NCBI GenBank assembly: GCA_027924645.1
Contig: BSBN01000297.1
Coordinates: 434,001-498,000, forward strand
Direction: 5' to 3'
Origin: Cunninghamia lanceolata
Lineage: Eukaryota; Streptophyta; Pinopsida; Cupressales; Cupressaceae
DNA length: 64,000 nucleotides
Position 1 is the first letter of the stretch. Each line of letters begins with the position of its first letter. The notes beneath the pieces are model-generated. The model had not been told where the DNA came from and did no database searches. It saw only the letters and a program-made list of their open reading frames with translations. Position numbers and translations under genes: made by a program. Shown piece after piece: positions 22,316 to 34,162 of the stretch.

Positions 22316-24262
22316 GTCTGTTCTCCCTGAATTTGCATGTCCTCATGCAAACTCAATGCTGGATGCTGTAAAATAGTCTCACTCTCCCAAGTAGTATCCT
22401 CTACTGGCAAGTCCCTCCATTTTACCAAATATTCCCTGATAATCTGTCTCCGAAGATGGTGCTCTCTGGAATCCAAGATGGCCTTAGGTACTAAAACCAA
22501 CTTCCCTTCATCATCTAAGGGTGGTAAATCTATAGAAGGAACTATATGCTGCCCCAACGCCTTCTTGAGGCATTACAGATGAAATGCATTGTGCACCTTG
22601 CTATCTGCCAGTAGATCCAACTCATAAGCCACTTCGCCTATTCGCCTGATAATCCTGAACGGACCATAATATCATGGCTTGAGTTTCTCTGCATCCCTCT
22701 TCCCAAGAGTGGACTGCCTGTAGGGCTGCAGCATCAGATACACCATATCCCCAACCTCAAATGATCGCTCCACCCTCCTCTGATCAGCATACTGTTTCTG
22801 CTGATTCTAAGCCTTTTAAATATTCTCACGAAGAGCCCTCATAATATCTTGGTTCTCTTGTAACAAATCCCCAACACTAGGCACTCTGCAATCGCTCAAC
22901 AATAAATCAACGAAACTAGGTGCATCATATCCATACAAAGCTCTGAAAGGTGTCATCTGAATAGTCATATGGTAAGTGGAATTATAGCAAAACTCACAAA
23001 GATGCACCCACTTAACCCAAGCCTTCTGCTACCCGGAAACGTAGTTTCGCAGATATCCCTCCACCCATTTGTTGACGATCTATGTCTATCCATCGGTCTG
23101 CGGGTGGTAGCTAGTGCTCGGAGTCAAGTCGGTCCCACATAATCTGAAAAGCTCCTGCCAGAAATGGTTCATGAACTGACTATCCCTATCACTGACAATA
23201 CTCCGAGGCAAGCCATGCAGCCTGAACACCTCACGAAAGAATAAATCCACTACCTGTGTAGCTGAGTATGTAGTTGTAATTGGAAAGAAGTGAGCATACT
23301 TCGTTAGCCGATCAACCACTACATATAAACAATCTCTGCCCCGGGCTTTCGGTAAGGCTGTAATAAAGTCCATCGATAAGCATTCCCACTTCCTCTCAAG
23401 AATAGGAAGTGGCTGAAGCAATCCTGCAAGCTATGTATGCTCTTGTTTGTTCTGCTAACAAATAGAGCACTCCCTGACATAATGAAGAGCATCAGATTTG
23501 AGACCCTTCCAAGTGAATCTCTTTCGTACCTACCTGTAGGTCTTAAAGTATCTGGGATGTCCAGCCATATGTAAATCATGGAAAGTCCTCAACACCTTGT
23601 TCTTCACGTTTGAACCTGGGACCAAAAATATTCTCTTTGTAAATGATGAGCTCATTCACAAGAGAGTACCTAATCTCCTGTATTGTCCCATCAATAATGC
23701 CATAAGCCCATGGGTTTTTGGCATACAGATAAAGTGTCAGCAACAACATTCTGACTACCTTTGAAATAGGAGATGTCAAAATCATAAGACTGTAACTTGC
23801 TAACCCACTTATGTTGACATTCATTTAGGTCCCGTTGACTAAGGAAATGCCTTAAGCTGTTATGGTCAGTTTTGACATAGAATTGACTGCCCACAAGGTA
23901 CTGCCTGAACTTGGCCAACGCATGCATGATAGCCAACATTTCCTTGTCATAAATACTATAGCTCCTCTCAGGACCTCGTAGCTTCCTGCTCTCGAAAGCT
24001 ATCAGATGATGATCTTGCATAATCACAGCACCAATGCCTTCTCCACATGCATCACAATGAAGCTCAAAGGGCTTGGTGAAATCTGGTAGAGCTAGGACTA
24101 GGCAGGTTGTCATCAACTGTTTGAACTTCTCGAAACACTCCTGTGCCAAAGGTGTCCAAACAAAAGCTCCTTTCTTAGTCAAATCTATAATTGGTGCAGC
24201 ATGCCTAGAGAAACCACTGACAAACCGACGATAGAAAGTGCATAAACAAACAAATCCCCTGA
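22297..24262 (-). pseudogene. G1 pol, second part: RNase H, integrase, chromodomain
   Basis: Read from 24262 down. RNase H has FELHCDACGEGIGAV, SYSIYDKEMLAI and VKTDHNSLRHFL. After a frameshift near 23720 comes integrase with an HHCC-like zinc region (about 23580-23440, CSIC intact), SMDFITALPKA for the first catalytic Asp and IVSDRDSQF for the second; the Glu region follows TDG near 23086 after a stop. The C terminus (22557-22297) is a chromodomain: ILDSREHHLRRQIIREYLVK then WRDLPVEDTTWE. Chromodomains of this kind bind histone marks and guide integration. Setting aside the 1943-bp insertion plus TSD, the frame is continuous with the reverse transcriptase part. Confidence 0.9.
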
Positions 24263-25074
24263 TGGTGCAGGAGCACCCTGAGACACTGAGGATCCCTACT
24301 CTATTTTGTCTAAGTTGTCTTTTTGACGTTTGTAAGGCCTTAGCGCCATATTAAATCATGCTTAGCTGAGTAGCAGTATAAAACTAAGTCTGTATACGTG
24401 TCATACAAGATTGTAACCGAACTCAAAAGATTGTAACCAAACGGTAGAGGTGGTTATAGGGCGGTTCGCCTTCCATCTTGTGTAACTGCTGATATGAGAG
24501 TCTATATAGTTGGTCTGTGTTCGTAGAGAGACACAGAGACACTGTGAGGAAGAGAAAATCGATTTGTATGTATATTCTTAGAGGAATAAAAAGTTTTGTT
24601 TTGATCTAATCGCAGAGATGTAGATCGGAAGCATTCCACTGGTTGAGATTTATTCGAAATCAGTGGAATGACTTCGTTAGGAGTAGATTGTTTTCCATTC
24701 TGTTGAGTTTTTGTTGTTTCTGTGTGAGTTGTTCGGTTACAGAGTTGCAGAAGATTATAGATCCTACCGTTCTATTGAGTTTATGGTTCTGTTCATTTGT
24801 TTAGTGTCTGCATAGTGGCAGAGTTATAGAAGGTTCATTGGAGTGACAAGCCCATCGGGTTGACAACGTGATGTTAAGCCGACAATGAAGATCTCATCGA
24901 TCGAGTCATATCGGATTGATAAGAGATAAGGAATTCTGACGGGAGATTCATCGGTGTATCAGCCCAGTGAGAGTTGAGTTCACCGATGTTTGGAGTCTTA
25001 CCGACGGGTGTGGTTCATAAGGTTCAATTTGGTTTGAGAGTTCATAAGCGTTCTCTCGTCGATAGTTGGACGGT

Positions 25075-25235
25075 TCGTGTGGTTCAATAGGTTCAACCAT
25101 TCAACAATTCAAAGGTTCAAAATGGTACAAAGGATCGACGAGTTCAACGGTTCAAAGACCATTCGAAGGTTCAAACTAGTTCAACTAGTAGAGAAGTTCA
25201 ATGGTTCAACCGGTTCAATAGTTCATAATTTGATC
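25075..25235. repeat. GTTCAA-rich microrepeat block inside the LTR
   Basis: More than ten GGTTCAA, AGTTCAA or ATTCAA units occur within about 160 bases at irregular spacing, at the 3' part of the first LTR of the nested element. The shortened second LTR lacks it. An ORF over it is low complexity. Confidence 0.75.
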
Positions 25236-25272
25236 TGTTTTGTCCGCTTCCATTGTGCACTCTGCATCAAAT

Positions 25273-25284
25273 TGGTATCAGAGC
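25273..25284 (+). promoter_or_regulatory. Primer binding site, initiator Met tRNA
   Basis: TGGTATCAGAGC, the standard plant initiator-Met primer site, lies three bases after the LTR end of the nested element. Confidence 0.9.
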
Positions 25285-25971
25285 TAGCGAAAGTTTTGGC
25301 GAAAGATTTAGTGAAATATTTGGTGAAAGATTTGGTGAAAGAACTGGCAAAAGGTCTAGGCAGTTGTGCATTTGATTTCTGTCATTGAGAAAGCAGATGA
25401 AGAGTTGAAACAAAATGTTTGGTTGGTGACCATTTGGAAGATGGAGATCATAAGAAGTATTTTGAAGGCTGCCAGTAGTTGCTAAACTGTTGCAGATGCT
25501 TGTGCCATCTAGTTGCGAGAAGGAATAGGATTCCTGTGGGCAGACGATGATGAGGTCTGTCAAGACCATTCACCAATAGAGATTTGGCTGGAAGAGGGTG
25601 CAGAGTGAGGCCACTGAGAGAGAGAGTGGTAGTGCATCTCCAGGATTTGCTGTTGGACGAGAGGAATGGGTTTGTGTAGCAACGTGTAGGATGGACATCT
25701 AATTGAGCATTGTGTTATAGTCGTTGCAGTTTCGATCAGTCTGAGCGTACTCCATTGCTAGGAGTAGAAGGAGCCTGAAGATACTCTGAAATGTTGATGG
25801 TCGTTTGCCATTGTTGGTTGGTTGGTCACTATTCCATTGATGTGAAGATTTGAAGCCTAAAGCTGAAGAGATAGAGTGAAAGATAAAGACCATGACAAAT
25901 AGAAATGGAGACAAAAACTGTTTTGCAGATACATTTCCAAGGGACTTGGAAATCTTTGTTGGTTGGTTGTA
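25285..25971 (+). other. Internal region of the nested element, non-coding
   Basis: It begins with four to five copies of a 12-15 base unit (GTGAAAGATTTG-like, about 25286-25352), which read as a Lys/Leu-rich repeat over a short frame. The rest has stops in all frames. No retroviral domain was recognised. No purine tract precedes the second LTR. Confidence 0.6.
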
Positions 25972-26205
25972 TGGTGTAGGAGCATCTCGAGACACTGAGG
26001 ATGCCTACTCTATTTTGTCTAAGTTGTCTTTTTGACGTTTGTAAGGCCTTAGCGCCATATTAAATCATGCTTAGCCAAGTAGCGGTATAAAACCAACAGA
26101 AGGTGCATCGGTGGAGAACGGTTTAAGTCTCGCCGAAGTCACATAGCGCATTGGTATAGTGAATCCTGAAGTGTCTGCTTCCATTGTGCACTCTGCATCA
26201 CCTGA

Positions 26206-28836
26206 GCTGAGTCAAATTCTTAGGAGTAGGCCAATCAATAATAGCACGAACCTTATCAGGATCCATGTGAACTCCCTCTGCATTGATAATGTGGCCCAAA
26301 TATAAAAGCTCTACCATGCCCAATGCACACTTGGACTCCTTGGCGTACAAGGACTCCCTGTCAAGTATGCCCAAAATAGAATCCAGATGAGCCATGTGTT
26401 CCTCCCAAGATCTGTTGTAAACCAATATGTCGTCAAATAACACTAGAACATATCTCCTCAACTAAGACTGGAAGACCCTTTTCATAGTGGATTGGAAGGT
26501 AGTTGGTGCGTTGGTTAGGCCAAACGGCATAACAAAAAACTCGTAGTGTCCACAATGACATCTGAAAGCAGTCTTCTCGATATCCTGTTCCCTGACACTG
26601 ATATGGTGATATCCAGTCCTCAAATCTATTTTGGAGAAATAACAAGCTCCATGAAGCTCATCTATCAGCTCGTCGATGCGAGGAATGGGGTACCTGTTCT
26701 TAATTGTCCTTTTATTCAACATCTTGTAATCAATGCACATCCTGAGTGTACCATCTTTCTTCCTCACCAAAACAACTGATGAAGCGAAAGGAGACTTACT
26801 CAGCCTTATATGTCCCATAGCTAACAGTTCCTGGATGGTCTTTTCAATTTCATCTTTCAAATGCTTTGGGTGCCGGTAAGGTGTAATCATAATGGGCTTG
26901 GTGCCCTCCAACTCTATGATGTGCTCTATGCCTCTATCTGGAGGTCTACCAGGTGGTATGTCACTAAACACCTTTGCATGCTTGGTTCTGAACTCTTGAA
27001 CATCTGGATGATAGGCTGGTTTTTGCTGCTCATTATGAGAAGGCATCAATCTACATTTTGCTGCCCACTCCACCATGTCATTTCTAATGAGTCTCTCCAT
27101 TCTCCTGAGAGTGATCACCTTCAAATTGCTGTCCTTGATGGCCTTTAACACATGATTAATCGTATCCACCTAGAATTTCATCTCCATGTCTCTAAGGTTG
27201 AGTGTAAACTCTCCATTTGCATGAAGCCACTTCATGCTAAGTACCAAATCTGTGTCTCCCATAGTGACCACATAGAAATCAGCCATAAACTCATAATTAT
27301 TTAGTTTCATAGGAAGATCAAGAATCATTTTGTCACACTTGAGAGTGTAGCCATCAGCAACCTTCACTCGTATGCCTTCAAACTCTTGAGTTTGAATCCC
27401 ATGTTGTGCCACTAACCGTGCATCTATGAAATTATGAGTTGCACCTATATCAAGCAAGGAGATGACTCTTTGACCAGCCAAGATCCCACGCAGCCTAAAA
27501 GACCCTTCCTTTTGCATGTTAGACATGTGAGTCTCCTGTAAGTGTGCTTCTCCCTCACTTTCAACTTCTTTTCCTGAATATTCAGCTCTTGAATCCCCTT
27601 GATTAGCTTGCTGGTCTGTCATATCAACCATGTCTTCACCCTCATAAAACCACTCCATTTGTCTATTTCTACCCTTAGGCCTTAGAGGACATTCATGACA
27701 TTCATCATAAGGACCCTTGCAATAAAAACATAGCTTCCTTCTATTTAAATCATTAAGTGTTTCCCTATCCAAAGGAGCTGTAAAATTCTTCTTTTGGTCA
27801 ACATATTTTGATTTCTTTGGGGTTGATGCACTATAATTAAATGAAGAGGGTGGTTTTGGAGTAAACTTGGTACGAGGAGCTGAAAGTTCCATACTATGTG
27901 CCTTCCTCATAGCCTCTTATAGTGTAGGGGGATCAAATGCCTTGATCCATCCCTTCATGGGTTCATAAAGTCCCTCAATGAACAATATGAGAAGCCTCCT
28001 CTCTGAAATACTTGTGACCATTACTGAGAGCTTCTGAAATTCATTGATGTAAGACTCCAAACTGCCCATGTATTTAAACTGAGCCAGATCTCTGAAATAC
28101 AACTCAGGATCTTTCCTGTCAAATCACTCAACCAAACTATCAACAAATTCCTGATATGTAGTGATCAAGTTGTGTTGCAAAGTCACCATTCCATAATGCC
28201 ACCAATCATAGGCAACCCCGTCTAAATGATGTGCTGCAAACTTGATTGCATCTGCTTCTAGCATAGGACATAGTGTCAAGAAATTATCCAACTTGCTAAT
28301 CCATGCCCTTGCTGTTACTTTACCGCTGCCATCAAAAGTAGGAAGTGTAAGTTTATCGATTGCACACTTAAGATCGTGATTTTGATGCCTGGGTCTTCTA
28401 TCCTGCCTAAGCTTGTTGCGTTATATCTTTTGACTCATAAATCGGTCAAAATTTGGATGATCCCTAATTATCTGAGGTAATAATTCCCACTCATCATGTA
28501 GTGTCATGACATTATCAGCAAATTCTACATCTCCTCCTTCCTCAACCACGTCTCCCTCTTCTGGTTCATTCCTCACAAATGTAGGGTGTGTAGGCCTATC
28601 ATGGGTGCGTGAGGGTGTTGTCCTTACTCATGGGGCTCCAACAACACTACCAAATTACTCCTGTTCATGATTCAGCCTCCTCGGAGGGGTCATAGTCTCA
28701 ATAGTTGTGGTAAGCCGCTGTAACACATTAGCTATCTACTGCTGCCCTGTTGCAAGATCTCTCATAATATTTCTAGCTTCTGTTTCATCATTGTTATCTT
28801 TATTTCTACGTGGACCACCACCTTCCCTGTCACCCA
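26206..28836 (-). pseudogene. G1 gag-protease-reverse transcriptase
   Basis: One frame on the minus strand from ATG 28836 (MGDREGGG) down to 26206, broken by a few stops, including TAA/TAG at 27917-27919, 27170-27172 and 26462-26464. Gag (28836 to about 27700) includes RAWISKLDNFLTLCPMLEA and ends in a knuckle, CFYCKGPYDECHEC (C-x2-C-x7-H-x-C). The protease at about 27480-27400 reads LLDIGATHNFID; the usual motif is DTG, here DIG. The reverse transcriptase (27169-26206) shows [23 protein letters not shown] and the catalytic FDDILVY. The single frame is normal for chromoviruses. The stop between protease and reverse transcriptase is probably decay. Confidence 0.92.
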
Positions 28837-28965
28837 TTGTTTCCAATGGTATGTCCTCAAACTAGTTTCCTTGAAATGCAACTCTTCTGCATGTGTAATA
28901 CCTGTGAGGATCAACCTGTCCTAGATGCATAAGAAGCTCTAACCCTTCAGGATGGCAGGATCAAA

Positions 28966-28977
28966 GCTTTGATACCA
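28966..28977 (-). promoter_or_regulatory. G1 primer binding site, initiator Met tRNA
   Basis: On the minus strand TGGTATCAAAGC lies one base after the LTR end CTTACA. It matches the initiator-Met site at 11 of 12 bases. Confidence 0.85.
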
Positions 28978-28978
28978 G

Positions 28979-30255
28979 TGTAAGAACCTTGCTGGTTCTA
29001 ACTCTGAATGCTGCTGAAAGATGAATTATTTTTTTGTGATCTTATAGACTAGATAGAAGATGCAGAAGGGGTTTTAGTTTTCTTGAGATGTGTAGTTTTT
29101 GCCAAGGATGGAAAAAAGATGTAACATGCAAGTAAGATCCAAGAACATACAAGCAATTGAAAACAAATAACTACCCAAATCAACAAATCACCAATTCTAA
29201 AATTTAATCACATACCCATCAAATTTGCTCATTATATTCATGTAGAAGCTGGATCTGCAAAGATAAATGCATACATATGCTGGTATTGGCCTGGGAGAGG
29301 CTCTACATGCAAATGGGTGTGGCTGATCTGAAAGATATTGTTGATATAACACTGGTGCAAACTCAGATCTGCAATTTCATCACCTAAAACTCATCTAATG
29401 AAGCCCAAACGAAGACCCAAAGTAGGTCCTCCACAAAGGTGAACTGGGTTATCGTCCAATCCACAACATTCCTTGAGAGTTTTCATTCCCAGAGGACTGA
29501 ATACTGTTGCAACTCTTCCTCAGAGCTTAGATATGTAAAAGTTGATTGTAAAAATGCCAAGAGATAACCAAAAATTAGAAGCCAAACTCACTTTATGAGT
29601 TTCCCCAAGGGTGGCGTCCACTTTTAGGGCAAATAAGGATCTCCAAGGAATCTTTTGATGATTCTTTTATTTATCCAATGACTTCCTAAGTTGGGCGCCG
29701 AAGTTGAGGGTCTAATATTGCATTATGAAAAGGCCCACCTTTTAAAACAACATCATGTCAACTAGGAGGGGGTCCTTTATTATTTTATTATTATAAAGTG
29801 ACATTATTAATCACTTTATTTTATTTTTATTAAATATTAAAGTCAACACTTTAATATTTAACATTTATTCCATTCCCATCACCTAGCCATCCTAAACTGA
29901 AAACTGATGATGCGCGTGCCATACTGATGAGGTCACCATGTGGCAGGCTAACTGACAGTCCTCTGCTAAAAAATAGGGATACCTCCTAAAAAATAGGAAC
30001 TATGACCAAATCTCCCAAAATGCTCCCGGAGGTCTCCTGATGCCTCTTGGTCAACTCCCCATCAAACCCTAAAAAATAGGGACCCTTCCTAAAAAATAGG
30101 AGATTGCTGCAAACTATCTGGAATGGCCTATAAAGCTTCTTGCCAAGCTCCACTGCCTCTAGATAGGTCCCCTAACCACTCTATTGACCTACAGGAACCC
30201 AGATAATAGGTCAACCACTGCTCATGTATGTGTCGCCTAGGAAGGGGACATTACA
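28979..30255 (-). repeat. G1 LTR, 5' side in element orientation
   Basis: 1277 bp, TG...CA on the plus strand, homologous to 21000-22315. The right edge GGGGACATTACA meets the TSD copy GAGAA at 30256. Confidence 0.95.
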
Positions 30256-30260
30256 GAGAA

Positions 30261-31941
30261 TGTCCTTGGTGGCTTGGGATATTGTGTGTAACCCTAAAAA
30301 TAAGGGAGGATTGGGAGTTAGGAAAATTAATACCTGAATAAAGCCGTGCTAGCCAAGGTGGGATGGAGACACATCAGTTCAAACAACGAGTGGTCTTGCA
30401 TCATGAAGGCTAAGTATCTAAATGGTAGAGAAGGCATCTCTTTTATCCAAAACCACCAGATGCCCACGGGATCCACCATATAGAATAATATTGGTAAAAC
30501 TAAGGCTACCCTCTCCTTGGGTCTCCAATGGAAAGTTGGATTGGGGGACAATGTTAGGTTCTACAAAGACCCTTGGGTTTCCTCTTTGCCTTTAAGTTAC
30601 CACCCCATCTACTCGACTATCAAAGCTGACCTCCAAAGAAGACTTGGCACCAATGTTAATAACTACTGGAAATTAGAAGGTAGCCAGATTGTCTGGAACA
30701 TTTCTCCATCCTAGTTTTCCTACCCTCTTGACATAAAGGCCTCTACTCTGTTAAAATGCCTCCAAAATCACAGGTTTCATAGAAGATTTATGCAGGGCAA
30801 AATAATATGGAATATAGATCATTCATGAAATTATATTGTCAAGTCTGGGTTCAACATCTTAGACAATTCCTACAATGACACTTTTAACTGGAGGCACATT
30901 TGGGGGAATAAAACCATTCCTAAAATCAAGTTTTTCTGGTGGACAATGAATCATAAAAAAATCCTAACTATTGATAACTTGCAGAAAAAAGGTTTTTAGA
31001 TGGCTAATAGATGCCTTCTTTGTGAAAAGGCTGAAGAGAGCATCGACCATATGCAATTCCATTGCACTTATGCCTGGAAGGTCAAACAAAAAATCATGAG
31101 AAAATTTTTTCTATCCTGGGTTTGGCAAGAAAAGGTCAGAGATATCACTGTCAGCTTGGATTCTCCTTTCAAACACCCCCTAATTTCTGAATTGTGGTAA
31201 CAATCTTTGCTTCATGTGGGCTGGGGGCTCTGGAGAGAAAGGAACAACAGAGTTTTCAAGGAGGAAAAGAAACCGTGGGAGGTGCTATCAGAGTCTATAA
31301 TGCATAGTATTATAGAGAATGTCAAGGTTACAGATCTCTGGAATCCTAACTTCAACCCCTCGGACATGGAAGTCAAAATAGCCAGCAGTTGGAGTATTCT
31401 CGACAAACTTGGAAAAGCCGACCTTTCTAAGAGGTTGGCTTGGAAGAATACCCGTTGGACCCCCCTGACACTGGATGGTACAAGTTAAATTTTGATGGTG
31501 CTTCTAAGGGTAACCTAGGTCAAGTGGGTGGGGGTGGCTATCGTAAGGGTCAAATTATTGGAGCTTATGCTGAGAACATAGGAATTTAGACATGCAATTT
31601 CACTGAAGCTAGTGCAACGCTACAAGATATCAAGATGGTTGTCGACAAAGGAATACAAGACCTGATTATAGAGGGGGATTCCAAGAACATACTAGATATG
31701 TTATCCTCAAAAGCTACCCCTAGTTGGGCCTATAAAGACATGATTGAAGTTAGCAAAAAAAACATTGGATAAATTTAAGAATATCATTATCCAACACACA
31801 TTTAGGGAAGGAAATGAGTCAGCGGATGCCCTTGCTAGCCTAGGCACCACTTCCAAAAATTTCATTACTTGGAATGATATTGATCATCTTTCGAGGCACA
31901 TAGCTTTAATAATAAGAAATGAAGTGATTAACACCATTTAA
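30261..31941 (+). pseudogene. LINE-B ORF2, second part: Cys/His motif and RNase H
   Basis: Reading resumes after G1 with MSLVAWDIVCNPKNKGGLG, the conserved region after the reverse transcriptase. CLLCEKAEESIDHMQFHC (about 31010-31062) is the zinc-binding-like motif seen after plant LINE reverse transcriptases. RNase H follows at about 31480-31860: LNFDGASKGN, IEGDSKNILDM and EGNESADALASLG carry the acidic residues. The Glu helix reads FTEASATL. At least five stops and several frame changes. Confidence 0.85.
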
Positions 31942-31989
31942 TCAAATGAACCTCCTTGTCCTTGAGAGGATGACTCACTTGAATGAAGG

Positions 31990-33789
31990 AACTTACTAGA
32001 ATAAGGAAGATTATGACAAGAAATGGTTTAGCATCCTTCATTTTACTTGCATCTGACCTAAATGGTTGCCCTTAAATTTCAACATTGTTGGTGATTCTGA
32101 AAACTGCTATGTTGCTCCTTTTCATTCCACAATGGGAGGCGACTTAATTCAAACTGAGCCGACCAATTGTGAGAATTTCAGGAATGATATAGAGCTTTGA
32201 AGAGTTTTGGAGAGGGGGCATTTTGCCCTTATCGTGAAACTCTTAATGGTTTTGATATCCTGGTGTCCAGAGAATTCACAACATCGTGGAAAGAAGGGGT
32301 GGTATACATAAGAGGTATCTTGTTCAGGGTGATAGAGGAGTTGATTGCTATTGCAACAGGGATCAAAATGGAAGGGACTCAGCTCCCCAAGAAAGTGAAA
32401 GGGCATTATCAAGATGAAATGCAGAAGTTTTTGCAGAAGGGTGAAAAGGTTAGTAGATTACAAAATTGGTTCACCAGGGACGAGCTCCCAGGTGTTTGGA
32501 AGTGAGTTGCTGAGGTCTTAATGAGATACGTCACCCTTGAAGGGCGCTATAAAAGGTTCCATGCCTATCTCTTTCCTATGTTAAATCATTTTCATCTTCA
32601 AGCTACTTTGAATTTTCCTTATTGGCTATTCACATCTTTAGAAGAGTCAGTTCAGAAAGTGTTGATAGGAGAGAAAACTTTGCCTCTTCATTAGGGGCTC
32701 ATATACTCCTCTTACAAGTTTGAGTTAGCTCTTACCCCGGCCCTAGCCTTTAGACCCTGTATCTACAACCCGTCATTGGTGGAACACCCTTCATCTGAGT
32801 CGCTGCCTTCCAAGAATCCTAAATTATCTAAACCCTCCACCTCTATTGACCCTAACCCTATTGATGATTCGACCGTGCTTCCCACCCCTCTTTCAACTGG
32901 TAAGAAACAACCCAAGTTTACCTTCTGCGAGCCCCTAGTGGACTCCCCTGTTGATCATGTCCCGTGGGACTTGGAGAATACCTCTAACCATTCTAAAAGT
33001 AAAGGCAAGACCAAGATGCAGGGGAACCCTTCGGAGACTCCCTCCTAGCCTTGGTCCCCCTCTACTGAGCAGTTCATCCCTTCTACCAATTTCGGAGTTA
33101 ACCAGTCTTCACCCCCTCTCAGCAGTCCCCTTATTAGAGAGCAAAGTACCAGCCAAGATGTGAGCAGATGCAATTCTTGCATTTAGTTGGAAGAGAAGGT
33201 CATAACCTTGTATAAGGATATGGACCTCCAAAACCAAGTGTTAAAATGACAACTGGCCCAAATGCACCACACCAAAAAGAAAATACAACACCTGGAAATT
33301 GTGACCCAACTCGAGACTTCTGACTGATCTAGTGAAAATGTGACATAAGACTTATGGAAGGAGGTGGAGGAGTTCGCAAACACCTTTGAAAAATGGGAAA
33401 GTATGTAGTAGGAAATGGTTAGCATTAAGAATAATCAGGAAGTCATTAAAAGGAATATGGAGGAGATTATCGCCTTCAACAAAGAGATTGTTAAAAACCT
33501 GGCCACCACCTTCTACGTCTTCTAGGCCGAGCCGGAGAAAAGAAAAGAAGCTAAGGGTTTGAATTCTGGCACTCCTTCTACAGGAGGCACCAACCAACAG
33601 ACCACTCCTACTGGCCCAACCAACAGAACCAGAGCTAAGAGCAAAAATATCAAAGGGAAAGAAGTGGACATGGGAAACATGGAAGATCAGGCCAACAGTG
33701 TGAAGGAAACTACCTTTGAAGATAAACTAGAGTTCCTCAACTGTGAATGGCAGGCCATCAGTGGCCTAAAGCATCTCTCCGAGTAGTAG
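31990..33789 (+). pseudogene. LINE-B ORF3 relic: long unidentified protein with coiled coil
   Basis: From 32197 to 33789 one frame (about 530 codons) stays readable through roughly ten scattered stops. The N-terminal 180 residues are a globular region (VVYIRGILFRVIEELIAIAT, MRYVTLEGRYKRF, LNFPYWLFTSLEESV). A Pro/Ser/Thr-rich linker (32776-33170) follows, then a charged coiled coil (33180-33520, rich in Glu, Lys and Gln) and a basic tail with NRTRAKSKNIKGKE. It lies between RNase H and the 3' TSD, so it belongs to the element. By eye the N-terminal part resembles a domain common in uncharacterised plant retroelement proteins, but I cannot name it. No sequence similarity to LINE-A ORF3 was seen. 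Confidence 0.6.
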
Positions 33790-33939
33790 TGGTTCTCTTG
33801 TTGGTTCTGTACAGGGTTTTCTATTTTGTGCTGGTCCTCTCTGTTGGATTTGTTCTTAATTTTACTGCTTGTAAAACTCTCTATTTGCCTTAATGGCTTT
33901 TTTGTAAGGGTTCGGGCCCTTCCTGGTTATCTTAATCAA
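33790..33939 (+). other. LINE-B 3' UTR
   Basis: About 150 T-rich bases with GTAAGGGTTCGGGCCCTTCC, which contains an inverted repeat (GGGTTC/GGGCCC region), ending ATCAAA directly before the 3' TSD. Confidence 0.6.
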
Positions 33940-33955
33940 AACTGTGTATAATTTA

Positions 33956-34160
33956 CTTATTCAAAGATATAATTTATTGATTTTATAATTCACTAAATGC
34001 ATTTGGATTTTTTACAAAATGACTATTCATAACATTAACCATATAAAATTTTACAAATGAAATTTTGATCTTTAGTGCAGAAATTCCAAAGCTTTTATAT
34101 CTAATACATCATTTCATAAAACACAATATAACATAATTACCATCAAAACTACACTCAACA
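33956..34160. other. AT-rich spacer, no gene
   Basis: Short AT-rich stretch between LINE-B and the copia remnant. Nothing recognised. Confidence 0.5.
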
Positions 34161-34162
34161 CT

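Larger units (their letters stand above)
24258..26205 (+). mobile_element. Non-autonomous LTR retroelement nested in G1, TSD CCTGA
   Basis: CCTGA lies at 24258-24262 and 26201-26205. The first LTR (24263-25269, 1007 bp) starts TGGTGCAGGAGCA and ends CTCTGCATCA. The second (25972-26200) has the same ends but is only 229 bp, so it lacks most of the LTR interior. A perfect initiator-Met primer binding site, TGGTATCAGAGC, follows the first LTR at 25273-25284. The internal region is about 700 bp with no gag or pol and no clear polypurine tract before the second LTR. It must have moved using proteins of another element. Confidence 0.9.
20995..30260 (-). mobile_element. G1: Ty3/gypsy chromovirus, complete LTR pair, TSD GAGAA
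   Basis: LTRs at 21000-22315 and 28979-30255 both begin TGTAAGAACC and end GGGGACATTACA on the plus strand. GAGAA occurs at 20995-20999 and 30256-30260. On the minus strand the order is LTR, primer binding site, gag, protease, reverse transcriptase, RNase H, integrase, chromodomain, LTR. The RNase H/integrase side is displaced by a second element at 24263-26200. The chromodomain at the pol C terminus places it in the chromovirus group. Stops and one or more frameshifts make it inactive. The two LTRs differ by many substitutions and an indel of about 40 bp near 21050, so the insertion is not recent. Confidence 0.95.
17052..33955 (+). mobile_element. LINE-B: L1-type LINE with 16-bp TSD, interrupted by G1
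   Basis: Copies of AACTGTGTATAATTTA lie at 17052-17067 and 33940-33955. The body (about 17068-33939) shrinks to about 7.6 kb once the G1 insertion is set aside. Order: ORF1 relic with DUF4283-like region and zinc knuckle, ORF2 (endonuclease, reverse transcriptase, Cys/His motif, RNase H), a long third reading frame with a coiled coil, and a 3' UTR. The A-tail is nearly absent (ends CAAA). Stops and frameshifts are much denser than in LINE-A, so it is older. The two LINEs share domain order but differ strongly in sequence. Confidence 0.85.

Noticed and set aside
25273..25284. Possible tRNA gene from the TGGTATCAGAGC match
   Set aside because: Only the 12-base primer site is present, with no cloverleaf around it. 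It matches the tRNA 3' end as a primer site does.
25077..25388. 103-codon ORF with Lys/Leu repeats
   Set aside because: It crosses the LTR end and primer site of the nested element and is built from GTTCAA and GTGAAAGATTTG repeats.
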